A stretch of 64,000 nt of DNA. Source: Sphingomonas sp. Leaf34 (GTDB lineage Bacteria; Pseudomonadota; Alphaproteobacteria; Sphingomonadales; Sphingomonadaceae). Positions within the stretch are counted from its first letter, which is position 1. Each line of letters begins with the position of its first letter. The stretch spans positions 124,001 to 188,000 of the forward strand of contig NZ_LMLC01000001.1 of the NCBI RefSeq assembly GCF_001421805.1. The letters run 5' to 3'. Below are positions 10,709-18,904 of the stretch, piece after piece. A program made the translations under genes and the position numbers. The notes under the pieces were generated by a model. The model did no database searches. It was not told the origin of the DNA and saw nothing but the letters and a program-made list of their open reading frames with translations.

Positions 10709-11800
10709 ATGAATAGCATTCGGATTGCCGTGGTCGGCATCGGCAACTGCGCCAGCTCGCTCGTGCAGGGTCTCGAGCATTATCGCGAGGGGGCTAACGA
10801 CCAGGTCGGCCTGATGCATTTCGACATGGGCGGCTACAAGCCGAGCGACATCAAGGTCGTCGCGGCCTGGGACGTCGATCGTCGCAAGGTCGGCAAGGAC
10901 GTCGCCGAGGCGATCTTCGCCAAGCCGAACTGCACCGCGGTGTTCGCGCCGAATGTCGGCAACACCGGTACGATCGTGAAGATGGGCAAGAAGCTGGACG
11001 GCGTCGCCGACCACATGGCCGACTTCAAGGACGACCGCACGTTCCTGGTCTCCGATGCGGCCGAACCGACCCGTGAAGAAGTCATTGCCGACCTGAAGGC
11101 ATCGGGCGCCGACGTGCTCATGAACTACCTGCCGGTCGGTTCGCAGGAAGCGACCGAATTCTACGCCGACTGCGCGATCGAGGCGGGCGTTGCGTTCGTC
11201 AACAACATCCCCGTCTTCATCGCCTCGAACCCGGTCTGGGCGAAGAAGTTCGAAGACGCCGGCGTCGCGATCATCGGCGACGACATCAAGGCGCAGCTCG
11301 GCGCGACGATCGTCCACCGCGTGCTGACCGACCTGTTCGCCAAGCGCGGCGTAAAGCTGGATCGCACCTACCAGCTCAACACCGGCGGCAACACTGACTT
11401 CCTCAACATGTCGAATCATCGCCGTCTCGAGTCGAAGAAGATCTCGAAGACCGAGGCCGTCCAGTCGGTCGCGGCCGAGCGGATGGACGACGACAACGTC
11501 CATATCGGTCCCTCGGACTATGTGCCCTGGCAGAACGACAACAAGGTCTGCTTCCTGCGCATGGAAGGCCAGCTGTTCGGCGGCGTGCCGATGAACATCG
11601 AGCTGCGTCTCTCGGTCGAGGACAGCCCCAATTCGGCGGGTGTCGCGATCGACATGATCCGCTGCGCCAAGATCGCCAAGGATCGCGGCATCGCCGGTGT
11701 CATCGATCCCGCCTCGGCCTATTTCTGCAAGCACCCGCGCACGCAGATGACCGACGATCTCGCGCAGATCGAAGTCGAGCGGTTCATCAAGGCCGCCTGA
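10709..11800 (+). CDS. ino1: myo-inositol-1(3)-phosphate synthase
   Basis: The enzyme converts glucose 6-phosphate to L-myo-inositol 1-phosphate with bound NAD. This is the short prokaryotic form (363 residues) similar to actinobacterial Ino1. The N-terminal Rossmann motif is VVGIGNCASSL. The conserved blocks NYLPVGSQEATEFY, NNIPVFIASNP, GDDIKAQLGATI and YQLNTGGNTDFLNM follow, and a Lys-rich stretch (LESKKISKTEAV) contributes to the active site. The start ATG 10709 lies behind GGAACAGGG. The stop is one base from the next start, so the two are translationally linked. This enzyme is unusual in proteobacteria outside a few lineages, which makes the operon notable. Confidence 0.92.
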   Translation: MNSIRIAVVGIGNCASSLVQGLEHYREGANDQVGLMHFDMGGYKPSDIKVVAAWDVDRRKVGKDVAEAIFAKPNCTAVFAPNVGNTGTIVKMGKKLDGVADHMADFKDDRTFLVSDAAEPTREEVIADLKASGADVLMNYLPVGSQEATEFYADCAIEAGVAFVNNIPVFIASNPVWAKKFEDAGVAIIGDDIKAQLGATIVHRVLTDLFAKRGVKLDRTYQLNTGGNTDFLNMSNHRRLESKKISKTEAVQSVAAERMDDDNVHIGPSDYVPWQNDNKVCFLRMEGQLFGGVPMNIELRLSVEDSPNSAGVAIDMIRCAKIAKDRGIAGVIDPASAYFCKHPRTQMTDDLAQIEVERFIKAA

Positions 11801-11801
11801 C

Positions 11802-12518
11802 ATGATCGACACGGCTGTCCTCCTCGCCGCCGGGGAAGGCAGCCGCCTTCGCACCTCCGCCCCGTACAAGCCGCTCTGCGCGGTCGCGGGGCGGCCGCTG
11901 ATCGCGCACGCGCTCGAGGGGCTGGCCGAGGCCGGTTTCGCGCGCGCGATCGTGACGGTCAGTTATGGCCGCGAGGCGATCGAAGCGTATCTCGCCAGCC
12001 GGCGCTGGCCGCTGGCGGTCGAGACTGTACTCGCCGACCACCGCGAACCCAATGGCGTGTCGGTCCTGGCCGCGCGCGAGGCGCTGGCCGGCAGCGAAGC
12101 GGTGCTGGCAATGTGCGATCACCTCGTCAGCACCGCGCTCTATGCCCGCATGGCGGCTGCGGGAGCCGGTGGCGGCCTGCGGCTCGGCATCGACCGGCGC
12201 TTGGGCCACAACTGGGTAGACCCCGAGGACGTCACGTGCGTCGCGACCGACGGCGACCGCATCGTCGCGATCGGCAAGGGCCTCGAACCGCACGACTGCT
12301 ACGACACCGGCGTCTTCGCGATAGGCCCTACGCTGTCGGACGCGCTGGCCACGCTCGCCAGCCCCTCGCTGACCGAAGGCGTCCGCCTCCTCGCGGCGCA
12401 AGGCCTCGCGCGGATCGTCGATTGCAGCGATATCGACTGGATCGACGTCGACGACGCCCCCGCGCTGGCAAAGGCCGAAGCGTGGATGGCGACGAGGGCC
12501 GACGCGGTCGCCGCCTGA
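11802..12518 (+). CDS. nucleotidyltransferase resembling inositol-1-phosphate cytidylyltransferase
   Basis: This 238-residue single-domain NTP transferase carries LLAAGEGSRL (nucleotide loop), PYKPLCAVAGRPL (substrate Lys) and AMCDHLVS (metal Asp). Two later blocks, LGIDRRLGHNWVDPEDVT and RIVAIGKGLEPHDCYDTGVF, match what I recall of inositol-1-phosphate cytidylyltransferases from di-myo-inositol-phosphate producers. Such an enzyme would make CDP-inositol from CTP and the product of the preceding gene. It starts one base after the stop of that gene, so the three genes form one operon. The alternative is a sugar-1-phosphate nucleotidyltransferase of unknown specificity. Confidence 0.78.
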   Translation: MIDTAVLLAAGEGSRLRTSAPYKPLCAVAGRPLIAHALEGLAEAGFARAIVTVSYGREAIEAYLASRRWPLAVETVLADHREPNGVSVLAAREALAGSEAVLAMCDHLVSTALYARMAAAGAGGGLRLGIDRRLGHNWVDPEDVTCVATDGDRIVAIGKGLEPHDCYDTGVFAIGPTLSDALATLASPSLTEGVRLLAAQGLARIVDCSDIDWIDVDDAPALAKAEAWMATRADAVAA

Positions 12519-12555
12519 CCCCGGGCGTCAGAGTTTACTGCATCTGCTCCTCACT

Positions 12556-12632
12556 GTTCCCCCGCGAAGGCGGGGGCCCAGGATCTCAAGCAATATCGTC
12601 AGTAACCCTGGCTCCCTGCCTCCGCGGGAGAA
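12556..12632. repeat. paired palindromic repeat, type A
   Basis: A left arm reading GTTCCCCCGCGAAGGCGGGG followed by GCCCAGG is matched about 25 bases later by the imperfect reverse complement, CCCTGGCTCCCTGCC then TCCGCGGGAGAAC. The same CGAAGGCGGGGGCCCA core recurs at 12708, 36044, 49800 and 49862. Confidence 0.75.
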
Positions 12633-12707
12633 CAAGAAGAGGTTACCGCCTCCCTTTCCCGACACCACCGCGGCGCGGTCTTGAACACCACCCTAGCCCC
12701 CCTTCCA

Positions 12708-12813
12708 CACCCCCCCGGCGAAGGCCGGGGCCCAATTGGGGGGCGGCGGTAACGATCCGCAGTCCGCCGTTACGAGGACCTTTCCACCTGGGCCCCGGCC
12801 TTCGTCGGGGTGG
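12708..12813. repeat. paired palindromic repeat, type A
   Basis: The left arm CACCCCCCCGGCGAAGGCCG plus GGGCCCA is answered by TGGGCCCCGGCC plus TTCGTCGGGGTGG about 55 bases later. The arms are nearly perfect reverse complements. The unit ends eight bases before the stop codon of the cyclophilin gene. Confidence 0.78.
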
Positions 12814-12821
12814 ACAGAAGG

Positions 12822-13463
12822 TTACATTGCGCGCCGCACGGTGAGGATCTTCACCGGCGCGGCGATCATCTGCCCCTTCATCACGCCGACGCCCGCCGTC
12901 GCCGACGTCGGCGCACCGAGGATGCGTTTCACCACATCCATCCCCGCGACGACATGCCCGAACGCCGCATAACCCGCCGTGTCGCCGCTCCCCGCCGGAG
13001 CCGCGTCCAGCGACAGCACCGGGCCGACGGTGATGAAGAAGTCCGCCGTCGCCGTCCCCGGTGCAAGCCGCGCGAGCGAGATCGTCCCATCGACATGCGA
13101 CAGCCCCGTCTTGCTGGTCGGCTCGTGCGCGACCGGCTTCAGGATGCGCTTCGGATCGTTCTGCGGCCCGCCCTGGATCAGCCCGGTCCCCTGCCCCAGG
13201 TTCATCGCCCGGTAGAAGGTCACCCCGTCGAGCCGCTTCTGATCGACATAGCGCAGGAAATTCGCGGTCGTCAGCGGCGCGCGCGTCTTCTCCAGCGCCA
13301 GCGTGATCGGCCCCTCGCTCGTCGTCATCACGATCGACACCGTCTCCGCCGGCACCGCATCGGCAGCGGGCGGCACGCTCGGTGCGACGGGAACGGGAGT
13401 TTGCGCCGAAGCGGAAACGGCGAACAGAAGCGCGAGCGACGCGCCGATCAGTGTGGAGGTCAT
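12822..13463 (-). CDS. exported cyclophilin-type peptidyl-prolyl isomerase
   Basis: The protein has 213 residues: a signal peptide at 1-20 ending ASAQ, a short Pro/Ala linker, and a cyclophilin domain from about residue 40. Family features are TTANFLRYVDQKRLDGVTFYR, LIQGGPQNDP, TISLARLAPGTATADFFI and FGHVVAGMDVVKRI. It would speed cis-trans isomerisation of proline bonds in periplasmic proteins. Some active-site positions differ from PpiA, as is common for the short bacterial exported cyclophilins, so activity is likely but not certain. It is a single gene between the inositol operon and the ATP-grasp operon. Confidence 0.9.
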   Translation of the reverse strand: MTSTLIGASLALLFAVSASAQTPVPVAPSVPPAADAVPAETVSIVMTTSEGPITLALEKTRAPLTTANFLRYVDQKRLDGVTFYRAMNLGQGTGLIQGGPQNDPKRILKPVAHEPTSKTGLSHVDGTISLARLAPGTATADFFITVGPVLSLDAAPAGSGDTAGYAAFGHVVAGMDVVKRILGAPTSATAGVGVMKGQMIAAPVKILTVRRAM

Positions 13464-13494
13464 TCCCGAGGCTAGCGCGCCGCGCCCGCGCTGT

Positions 13495-13532
13495 CAGCCC
13501 AGAACGGCAGCCCAGAACGGCAGCCCAGAACC
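13495..13532. repeat. 13-bp tandem repeat, three units
   Basis: CAGCCCAGAACGG occurs twice exactly and a third time as CAGCCCAGAACC. It lies in the 152-base divergent gap upstream of the ATP-grasp operon, about 85 bases before its start codon. Confidence 0.85.
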
Positions 13533-13615
13533 GCAACTCGGAACGATGCGAGATTGCGCGCCGCAAACTATTGCTTGGGTTTGCACGCCCGCGCGCAATG
13601 CGTATCCGTCCCGCG

Positions 13616-14521
13616 ATGACCGATCTCGCCATTCTCTACGAGCACCCGCTCTGGTTCGAACCGCTGTTCGCCGCGCTCGATCGCCGCGGCGTCGACTTTT
13701 CGCGCGCCACGCCCGACGGCTTCTGGAACCCCGCGGACCAGACCGCGCCCGGCCGCGTGGTGTTCAACCGGATCGCGATGTCGAGCTTCCTGCGCAACGA
13801 CGAGCATCCGATCTTCGACACGATGGCGATGCTCAATCACTGGCGCCGCACCGGTGCGCGCGTGATCAACGATGCCGAGGTGCTCGCGATCGACGCGTCG
13901 AAGGCGCGGCAATTGTCGCTGATCGCGTCGCTCGGCCTCGCGATCCCCGAGACGCGCGTCGTTCACCGCGCCGCCGACGTCGTGGCCGCCGCGCAGACGC
14001 TCCGCTTCCCGCTCGTCGTGAAGGCCAATATCGGTGGATCGGGCGCGGGCATCATCCGCTTCGACAGTCTCGACGAACTGCGCGCCGCGGTCGCCGACAG
14101 CGGCCTGCCAAGCAGCGTCGACGGCGTGTTGCTGGTGCAGGAATATGTCCCCGTCCGCGACGGCGCGATCACCCGGATCGAGACGCTCGACCGCAAGTTT
14201 CTCTACGCGATCGAGGTCGCCGGCGGCGGCGCATTCGATCTCTGTCCCGCGGATGCGTGCGTCGTCCCCGGCTCGGGGATCAAAATGGCCGCGGTCGAAC
14301 CGTCGCAGACGCTGAAGGATGCCGCCGAGGCGATCGCCCGCGCGGTCGATCTCGATGTCGGCGGGGTCGAGGTGATGATCGACGACCGCGATGGCGTCGC
14401 GCGCTTCTACGACATCAACGCGCTGTCGAACTTCGTCGCCAAGCCGTTGGAAACACTCGGCTGGGATCCGCACGACAGGCTCGTCGATTACCTGATCGAA
14501 CAGATTAGGAAGGCTCGCTGA
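13616..14521 (+). CDS. ATP-grasp ligase, RimK-like
   Basis: This 301-residue protein has a short N-terminal recognition domain and an ATP-grasp fold. ATP-grasp marks are FPLVVKANIGGSGAGI (ATP-binding Lys and Gly loop), LLVQEYVPV and the metal-binding end GVEVMIDDRDG...FYDINALSNF, with Asp and Asn before the C-terminal helix. Such enzymes join a carboxylate to an amine through an acyl-phosphate. The stop overlaps the start of the flavin monooxygenase gene (TGATG), so it belongs to the sulfur-type operon that follows. An in-frame ATG at 13598 is an alternative start. The substrates are unknown. Confidence 0.82.
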   Translation: MTDLAILYEHPLWFEPLFAALDRRGVDFSRATPDGFWNPADQTAPGRVVFNRIAMSSFLRNDEHPIFDTMAMLNHWRRTGARVINDAEVLAIDASKARQLSLIASLGLAIPETRVVHRAADVVAAAQTLRFPLVVKANIGGSGAGIIRFDSLDELRAAVADSGLPSSVDGVLLVQEYVPVRDGAITRIETLDRKFLYAIEVAGGGAFDLCPADACVVPGSGIKMAAVEPSQTLKDAAEAIARAVDLDVGGVEVMIDDRDGVARFYDINALSNFVAKPLETLGWDPHDRLVDYLIEQIRKAR

Positions 14522-15537
14522 TGCGTTATGGATACTGGACTCCGGTTTTTGGCGGCTGGCTTCGCAACGTCCCCGACGAGGGGATGGAGGCAAGCTGGGC
14601 CTATACCAAGGCGCTGACGCAGAATGCGGAGCGCTGGGGGTATGACCTGACGCTGATCGCCGAGCTGAACTTGAACGACATCAAGGGCGTCGAGCAGCCC
14701 GCGCTCGATGCATGGTCGACCGCGGCAGCGCTGGCGGCGGTGACCGACAGCATCGAGCTGATGGTCGCGGTCCGCCCGAACTTCCACCACCCCGCGCTGT
14801 TCGCCAAGGCGGCGGCCAATATCGACCGGATCTCGGGCGGGCGGCTCGCGCTCAACGTCGTGTCGTCCTGGTGGGCGGACGAGGCGAAGCAATATGGCCT
14901 CCAGTTCGACCAGCATGACGATCGCTATGCGCGCACCGCCGAATGGCTCACCGTCGTCGACGGACTGTGGACGCAGGACCGGTTCGACTTTGCCGGGCAG
15001 TTCTACACCACCGAGCAGGCGATCTGTTCGCCCAAGCCCCTCAAGCGCCCCACCGTCTATGCCGGCGGCGAGAGCGAGAAGGCCAAGGCGATGATCGCCG
15101 CGCAGTGCGACGCCTATGTCATGCACGGCGACCCGGCCGACGCGATCGCGCCGAAGATCGCCGACATGGCGGCGCGGCGGGAAGCAGCAGGCGGCGCGCC
15201 AATGCAATACGGCATGGCCGCCTATGCGATCGTCCGCGACAGCGAGGCGGAGGCGAAGCGCGAGCTCGAGCGCATCACCAGCGTCACCGAACTGCCCGCA
15301 GGCTATGCCAATTTCGACCAGTGGCTGTCGGGCACGCAGCTCGAACGCGAATTGAAGATCCAGGAATATTCCGTCTCCAACCGCGGCCTGCGCCCCAATC
15401 TGGTCGGGACGCCCGAACAGTTGAAGGAACGCGTCGCGGAGTATGAGGCCGCCGGGCTCGACCTGCTCCTGCTCCAGATGAGCCCGCAGGCCGAGGAAAT
15501 GGAGCGGTTCGCGGTGCAGGTCATGGGGTCCGCATGA
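14521..15537 (+). CDS. FMN-dependent monooxygenase of the alkanesulfonate (SsuD/SfnG) family
   Basis: This 338-residue luciferase-fold protein carries [12 protein letters not shown] at the N-terminus, [30 protein letters not shown] and [11 protein letters not shown], all typical of the SsuD/SfnG group. Members release sulfite from alkanesulfonates or attack dimethylsulfone, using FMNH2 from a separate reductase. No reductase gene lies next to it. It overlaps the ATP-grasp gene upstream and the metN-like gene downstream (start at 15534 inside its last codons). Co-transcription with a methionine/sulfur uptake system supports a role in organosulfur use. The substrate is inferred. Confidence 0.88.
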   Translation: MRYGYWTPVFGGWLRNVPDEGMEASWAYTKALTQNAERWGYDLTLIAELNLNDIKGVEQPALDAWSTAAALAAVTDSIELMVAVRPNFHHPALFAKAAANIDRISGGRLALNVVSSWWADEAKQYGLQFDQHDDRYARTAEWLTVVDGLWTQDRFDFAGQFYTTEQAICSPKPLKRPTVYAGGESEKAKAMIAAQCDAYVMHGDPADAIAPKIADMAARREAAGGAPMQYGMAAYAIVRDSEAEAKRELERITSVTELPAGYANFDQWLSGTQLERELKIQEYSVSNRGLRPNLVGTPEQLKERVAEYEAAGLDLLLLQMSPQAEEMERFAVQVMGSA

Positions 15538-16268
15538 TCCGCCTCACCGACGTCATCAAAACCTACCCGGCAAGCGATGCGGCGGCGCTCGACGGCGTGT
15601 CGCTGGAGGTTCCGCCACGCGGCGTGTTCGGGGTGATCGGTCAGTCGGGCGCGGGCAAATCGACGCTGATCCGCCTGATCAATGCGCTAGAACGCCCGAC
15701 GTCAGGCCGTGTCGAAGTCGATGGGGTCGACGTCGCGGCGCTGTCCGCGGCGGAGCTGCGCGCGCTCCGGCGGCGAATCGGCATGATCTTCCAGAACTTC
15801 GGACTGCTCTCCTCCCGCACGGTCGCGGCGAACGTCGCGTTCCCGCTGGTGCTCGCAGGCGTCGCCAAAGCGGCGCGCGAGGCGAAGGTTGCCGCCTTGC
15901 TCGACCGGGTCGGCCTGGCCGATCACGCTGCCAAATACCCCGCCCAATTGTCCGGCGGCCAGAAGCAGCGCGTCGGCATCGCCCGCGCGCTCGCCACCGA
16001 TCCCGACATCCTGCTGTGCGACGAGGCGACGAGCGCGCTCGACCCCGAAACCACGCGCTCGGTGCTGACGCTGCTCCGCGATCTCAACCGCGACCTCGGG
16101 CTGACGATCGTGCTGATCACGCACGAAATGGACGTCGTCCGCTACGTCTGCGACCGCGTCGCGGTGCTGGAACGCGGCCAGGTCGTCGAGACCGGCACCG
16201 TCACCGAGATCTTCGCCAACGCCGCGCATCCGGCGACCAAGCGCATGCTCGCGGCCCTCGCAGCATGA
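15534..16268 (+). CDS. metN: ABC transporter ATP-binding protein, MetN-like
   Basis: This 244-residue ATPase of the D-methionine/methionine uptake type has Walker [11 protein letters not shown]-loop [12 protein letters not shown], signature LSGGQKQR, Walker [13 protein letters not shown] and the switch His in LITHEMD. The FQNFxLLSSRTV and NVAFPL blocks are MetN-like. It lacks the roughly 100-residue C-terminal NIL domain that senses methionine in E. coli MetN, so feedback inhibition by that route is probably absent. Its start lies within the last codons of the monooxygenase gene. It works with the permease and lipoprotein encoded next. Confidence 0.9.
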   Translation: MIRLTDVIKTYPASDAAALDGVSLEVPPRGVFGVIGQSGAGKSTLIRLINALERPTSGRVEVDGVDVAALSAAELRALRRRIGMIFQNFGLLSSRTVAANVAFPLVLAGVAKAAREAKVAALLDRVGLADHAAKYPAQLSGGQKQRVGIARALATDPDILLCDEATSALDPETTRSVLTLLRDLNRDLGLTIVLITHEMDVVRYVCDRVAVLERGQVVETGTVTEIFANAAHPATKRMLAALAA

Positions 16269-16927
16269 CCTTCTTTTCGAACATCGACTGGTCCGACATC
16301 GGCCAGGCGTGCCTCGACACGCTCATCATGCTCGGCGGATCGCTGATCCTCACCATCGCGCTCGGGCTGCCGCTCGGCGTGCTGCTGTTCCTCACCGGCC
16401 AGGGCCGGCTGGCGCAGAACCGCGTCGCCAACGCCGTGCTCGGCATCGTCGTCAACATCCTGCGCTCGGTGCCGTTCATCATCCTGCTGATCGTGATGAT
16501 CCCGCTGACCGTCATGCTCGTCGGCACCTCGCTCGGCGTCGCGGGGGCGATCCCGCCGCTCGTCGTGGGAGCCGCACCCTTCTACGCACGGCTTGTCGAG
16601 GGATCGCTGAAGGAAGTCGACCGCACCACGATCGAGGCGGTCCAGGCGATGGGCGCCACCACGCGCCAGATCGTCACCGGCGCGCTGATCCCCGAGGCGC
16701 TGCCCGGGCTGATCGCGGGCGCGACCGTCACCGCGGTCGCGCTCGTCTCGTTCACCGCGATGGCGGGCGTGGTCGGGGCCGGCGGGCTCGGTGACCTCGC
16801 GATCCGGTTCGGCTATCAGCGGTTCCAGACCGATGTGATGGTCGTCACCGTCGTGCTGCTGGTCGTCCTTGTCCAGATCATCCAATATGCCGGCGACGCG
16901 CTCGTCCGCCACTTTACCCGCCGCTAG
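16265..16927 (+). CDS. metI: ABC transporter permease, MetI-like
   Basis: This 220-residue membrane protein has five or six hydrophobic segments. The MetI-type block [12 protein letters not shown] and the EAA-type coupling loop [25 protein letters not shown] contact the ATPase. The C-terminal [20 protein letters not shown] block is also typical. The start ATG overlaps the metN stop (ATGA). The frame is open further upstream, but that part reads through metN in another frame and is not real. Confidence 0.93.
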   Translation: MTFFSNIDWSDIGQACLDTLIMLGGSLILTIALGLPLGVLLFLTGQGRLAQNRVANAVLGIVVNILRSVPFIILLIVMIPLTVMLVGTSLGVAGAIPPLVVGAAPFYARLVEGSLKEVDRTTIEAVQAMGATTRQIVTGALIPEALPGLIAGATVTAVALVSFTAMAGVVGAGGLGDLAIRFGYQRFQTDVMVVTVVLLVVLVQIIQYAGDALVRHFTRR

Positions 16928-16935
16928 GAATATTC

Positions 16936-17730
16936 ATGAACCGCCGCACTCTGCTTGCCACGCTTTCGCTGCTCGCGCTCGCCGCGTGCGGTGGCGCAAA
17001 GACCAAGGACGGAAAGACGCTGACCGTCGCCGCGACCGCGGTGCCGCATGCCGAGATCCTCGAATCGATCAAGCCCGCGCTCGCCAAGGAAGGCGTCGAT
17101 CTCCAGATCCGCGTCTTCAACGATTATGTGCAGCCCAACCTCCAGGTCGAGCAGAAGCAGATCGACGTCAGCTATTTCGAGACCAAGCCCTATCTCGACG
17201 AGTTCAACGCCTCGCGCGGCACGCATCTGGTGCCCTATGCGGGCGTCCATGTCGAACCGCTCGGCGCCTATTCGCGCAAGTGGAAGACGATCGCTGAGGT
17301 GCCCAACGGCGCCACCGTCGCGATCCCGAACGAGCCGAGCAATGGCGGCCGCGCGCTGCTGCTGTTGCAAAAGGCCGGGCTGATCACGCTGAAGAACCCG
17401 ACCAATCCACTCTCGAGCCTCAACGACATCGCGACCAACCCGAAGAACCTGCAGTTCAAGGAGCTGGAGGGTGCCACCCTGCCTCGCACGCTCGGCGAGG
17501 TCGATCTGGCGCTCATCAACACCAACTACGCGCTCGATGCGAAGCTCAACCCGGTCCGCGACGCGCTCGCGATCGAGGACAAGAACAGCCCCTATGTCAA
17601 TTTCGTCGTCGGCCTGCCCGGCGGCGACAAGGATCCGCGCGTCGTCAAGCTGATCGCCGCGCTTCGCAGTCCGGCGACCAAGGCGTTCATCGCGCAGCAT
17701 TATCAGGGTGCGGTGCTGCCGGCGTTCTGA
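16936..17730 (+). CDS. metQ: substrate-binding lipoprotein, MetQ/NlpA family
   Basis: This 264-residue lipoprotein has a lipobox LAAC at Cys18 after a short signal peptide. The mature part shows TVAATAVPHAEILE, VFNDYVQPN, QIDVSYFETKPYLDEF, the NEPSNGGRAL ligand loop and DLALINTNYA, all typical of NlpA-type methionine-binding proteins. It begins eight bases after the permease stop and completes the transporter. The MetQ name rests on family similarity; in a cluster with an SsuD-like enzyme, the ligand could be methionine or another sulfur compound. Confidence 0.92.
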   Translation: MNRRTLLATLSLLALAACGGAKTKDGKTLTVAATAVPHAEILESIKPALAKEGVDLQIRVFNDYVQPNLQVEQKQIDVSYFETKPYLDEFNASRGTHLVPYAGVHVEPLGAYSRKWKTIAEVPNGATVAIPNEPSNGGRALLLLQKAGLITLKNPTNPLSSLNDIATNPKNLQFKELEGATLPRTLGEVDLALINTNYALDAKLNPVRDALAIEDKNSPYVNFVVGLPGGDKDPRVVKLIAALRSPATKAFIAQHYQGAVLPAF

Positions 17731-17768
17731 TACCGGCGCGGGCTTCGTTCGTGTAACTCCGAGGCTCC

Positions 17769-18737
17769 ATGACGGTCGTCGCTGCGTATCTCTATCGTCA
17801 CGGCAAGCGGGTCCGCGCGGTCTCGATCGACGAGAAGGTCGACTGCCCCGCGGACCGCTCCGAGTTCGTCTGGATCGGTATCTGCGACCCCACCGATGAC
17901 GAGATGCGGACGCTGCAGCAGCAGTACAACCTCCACCCGCTCGCGGTGGAGGACGCGCTCAAGGCGGATCAGCTGCCCAAGGTCGACGTGTATGGCAACC
18001 AGCTGTTCGTTGTCGCACGCACCGCGCAGCTAGAGGGCGACAGGATCGCGTATGGCGAGACCGCGATCTTCGTCGGCCACAGCCATATCATCAGCGTCCG
18101 CCACGGCTCCGCGCGCTCGCACAAGGCGCTGCGCGAACAGCTCGAGGCTGCACCGACGCTGTTGATCAACGGCGTCGACTATGTCCTCCACGCGATCCTC
18201 GATTATGTCGTCGACGGCTATCTGCCGATCATGGAGAGCATCGAGGACGAGGTGCTCGCCATGGAACAGCGCACGATCGACGCCTTCCTAGGCCGCGACG
18301 AAATTGTCCGGATCTTTGGTCTAAGACGCGAGATGATCCGTTTCCAGCGCATTCTCGGGCCAATGGGCGAGGTCGCAGGGAAGATCGTCCGGCTCGACCT
18401 GCCGTGTATCGATACCGAGGCGAAACCCTATTTCAGCGACGTGCTCGATCACGTACGCCGCGTGCAGACGATGGTCGATGGGTTGCGCGAGGTGCTGACA
18501 TCGGTGTTCGAATTCAGCAACCTGCTCGAACAGCAGAGGACCGGCGCGATCACCCGCCAACTCGCAGCCTGGGCCGCGATCCTCGCCGTCCCGACCGCGA
18601 TCGCGGGGATCTACGGCATGAACTTCGAGCATATGCCCGAGTTGAAGACGGAATACGGCTATTTCGTCGTGCTGGGTGTCATCGCGGTGGTGTGCTCCGC
18701 GCTGTATCTGAAGTTCAAGCAGGCGAAGTGGTTGTAG
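17769..18737 (+). CDS. corA: CorA-family magnesium transporter
   Basis: This 322-residue protein has a long soluble N-terminal domain and two C-terminal membrane segments. The signature YGMNFEHMPELKTEYGY sits after the first one, with GMN at the pore mouth. CorA forms pentamers that let Mg2+ (also Co2+ or Ni2+) into the cell. It starts 38 bases after metQ, but its function suggests a separate unit. It ends before a large inverted repeat that may stop transcription. Confidence 0.94.
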   Translation: MTVVAAYLYRHGKRVRAVSIDEKVDCPADRSEFVWIGICDPTDDEMRTLQQQYNLHPLAVEDALKADQLPKVDVYGNQLFVVARTAQLEGDRIAYGETAIFVGHSHIISVRHGSARSHKALREQLEAAPTLLINGVDYVLHAILDYVVDGYLPIMESIEDEVLAMEQRTIDAFLGRDEIVRIFGLRREMIRFQRILGPMGEVAGKIVRLDLPCIDTEAKPYFSDVLDHVRRVQTMVDGLREVLTSVFEFSNLLEQQRTGAITRQLAAWAAILAVPTAIAGIYGMNFEHMPELKTEYGYFVVLGVIAVVCSALYLKFKQAKWL

Positions 18738-18761
18738 GGCGGCGTGGTGCCGACCGCTAAT

Positions 18762-18881
18762 CCTCCCCCGCTAGGGGGAGGTGGATGGCACTTGCCAGAC
18801 GGAGGGGGCGGAAAGGGAAACGCCTGCTCCGCGTCCTCCCCCTCCGTCACCTTCGGTGCCACCTCCCCCTGGCGGGGGAGG
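18762..18881. repeat. paired palindromic repeat, type B
   Basis: CCTCCCCCGCTAGGGGGAGG is itself palindromic. With the following 25 bases it is mirrored by an arm ending CCTCCCCCTGGCGGGGGAGG at 18881. The arms, each about 45 bases, are imperfect reverse complements around a central spacer. Similar units lie at 33951 and, inside glyS, at 53946. It fills most of the gap between converging corA and the oxidoreductase gene. Confidence 0.75.
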
Positions 18882-18904
18882 ATAGAACCCTGAGCTTCCT
18901 TACC

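Larger units (their letters stand above)
12519..12821. other. intergenic stretch filled by two paired-palindrome repeats
   Basis: This gap between the inositol operon (plus) and the cyclophilin gene (minus) has no coding frame that I can support. It is mostly made of two inverted-repeat units, listed separately. They probably also end transcription from both converging sides. Confidence 0.7.

Noticed and set aside
12556..12813. CRISPR array
   Set aside because: The repeats are inverted pairs with unequal spacing and no cas genes; direct regularly spaced repeats were not seen.
13495..13532. SAM-type riboswitch upstream of the Met-like operon
   Set aside because: The gap contains a simple tandem repeat and no recognisable SAM-II or SAM-I core.
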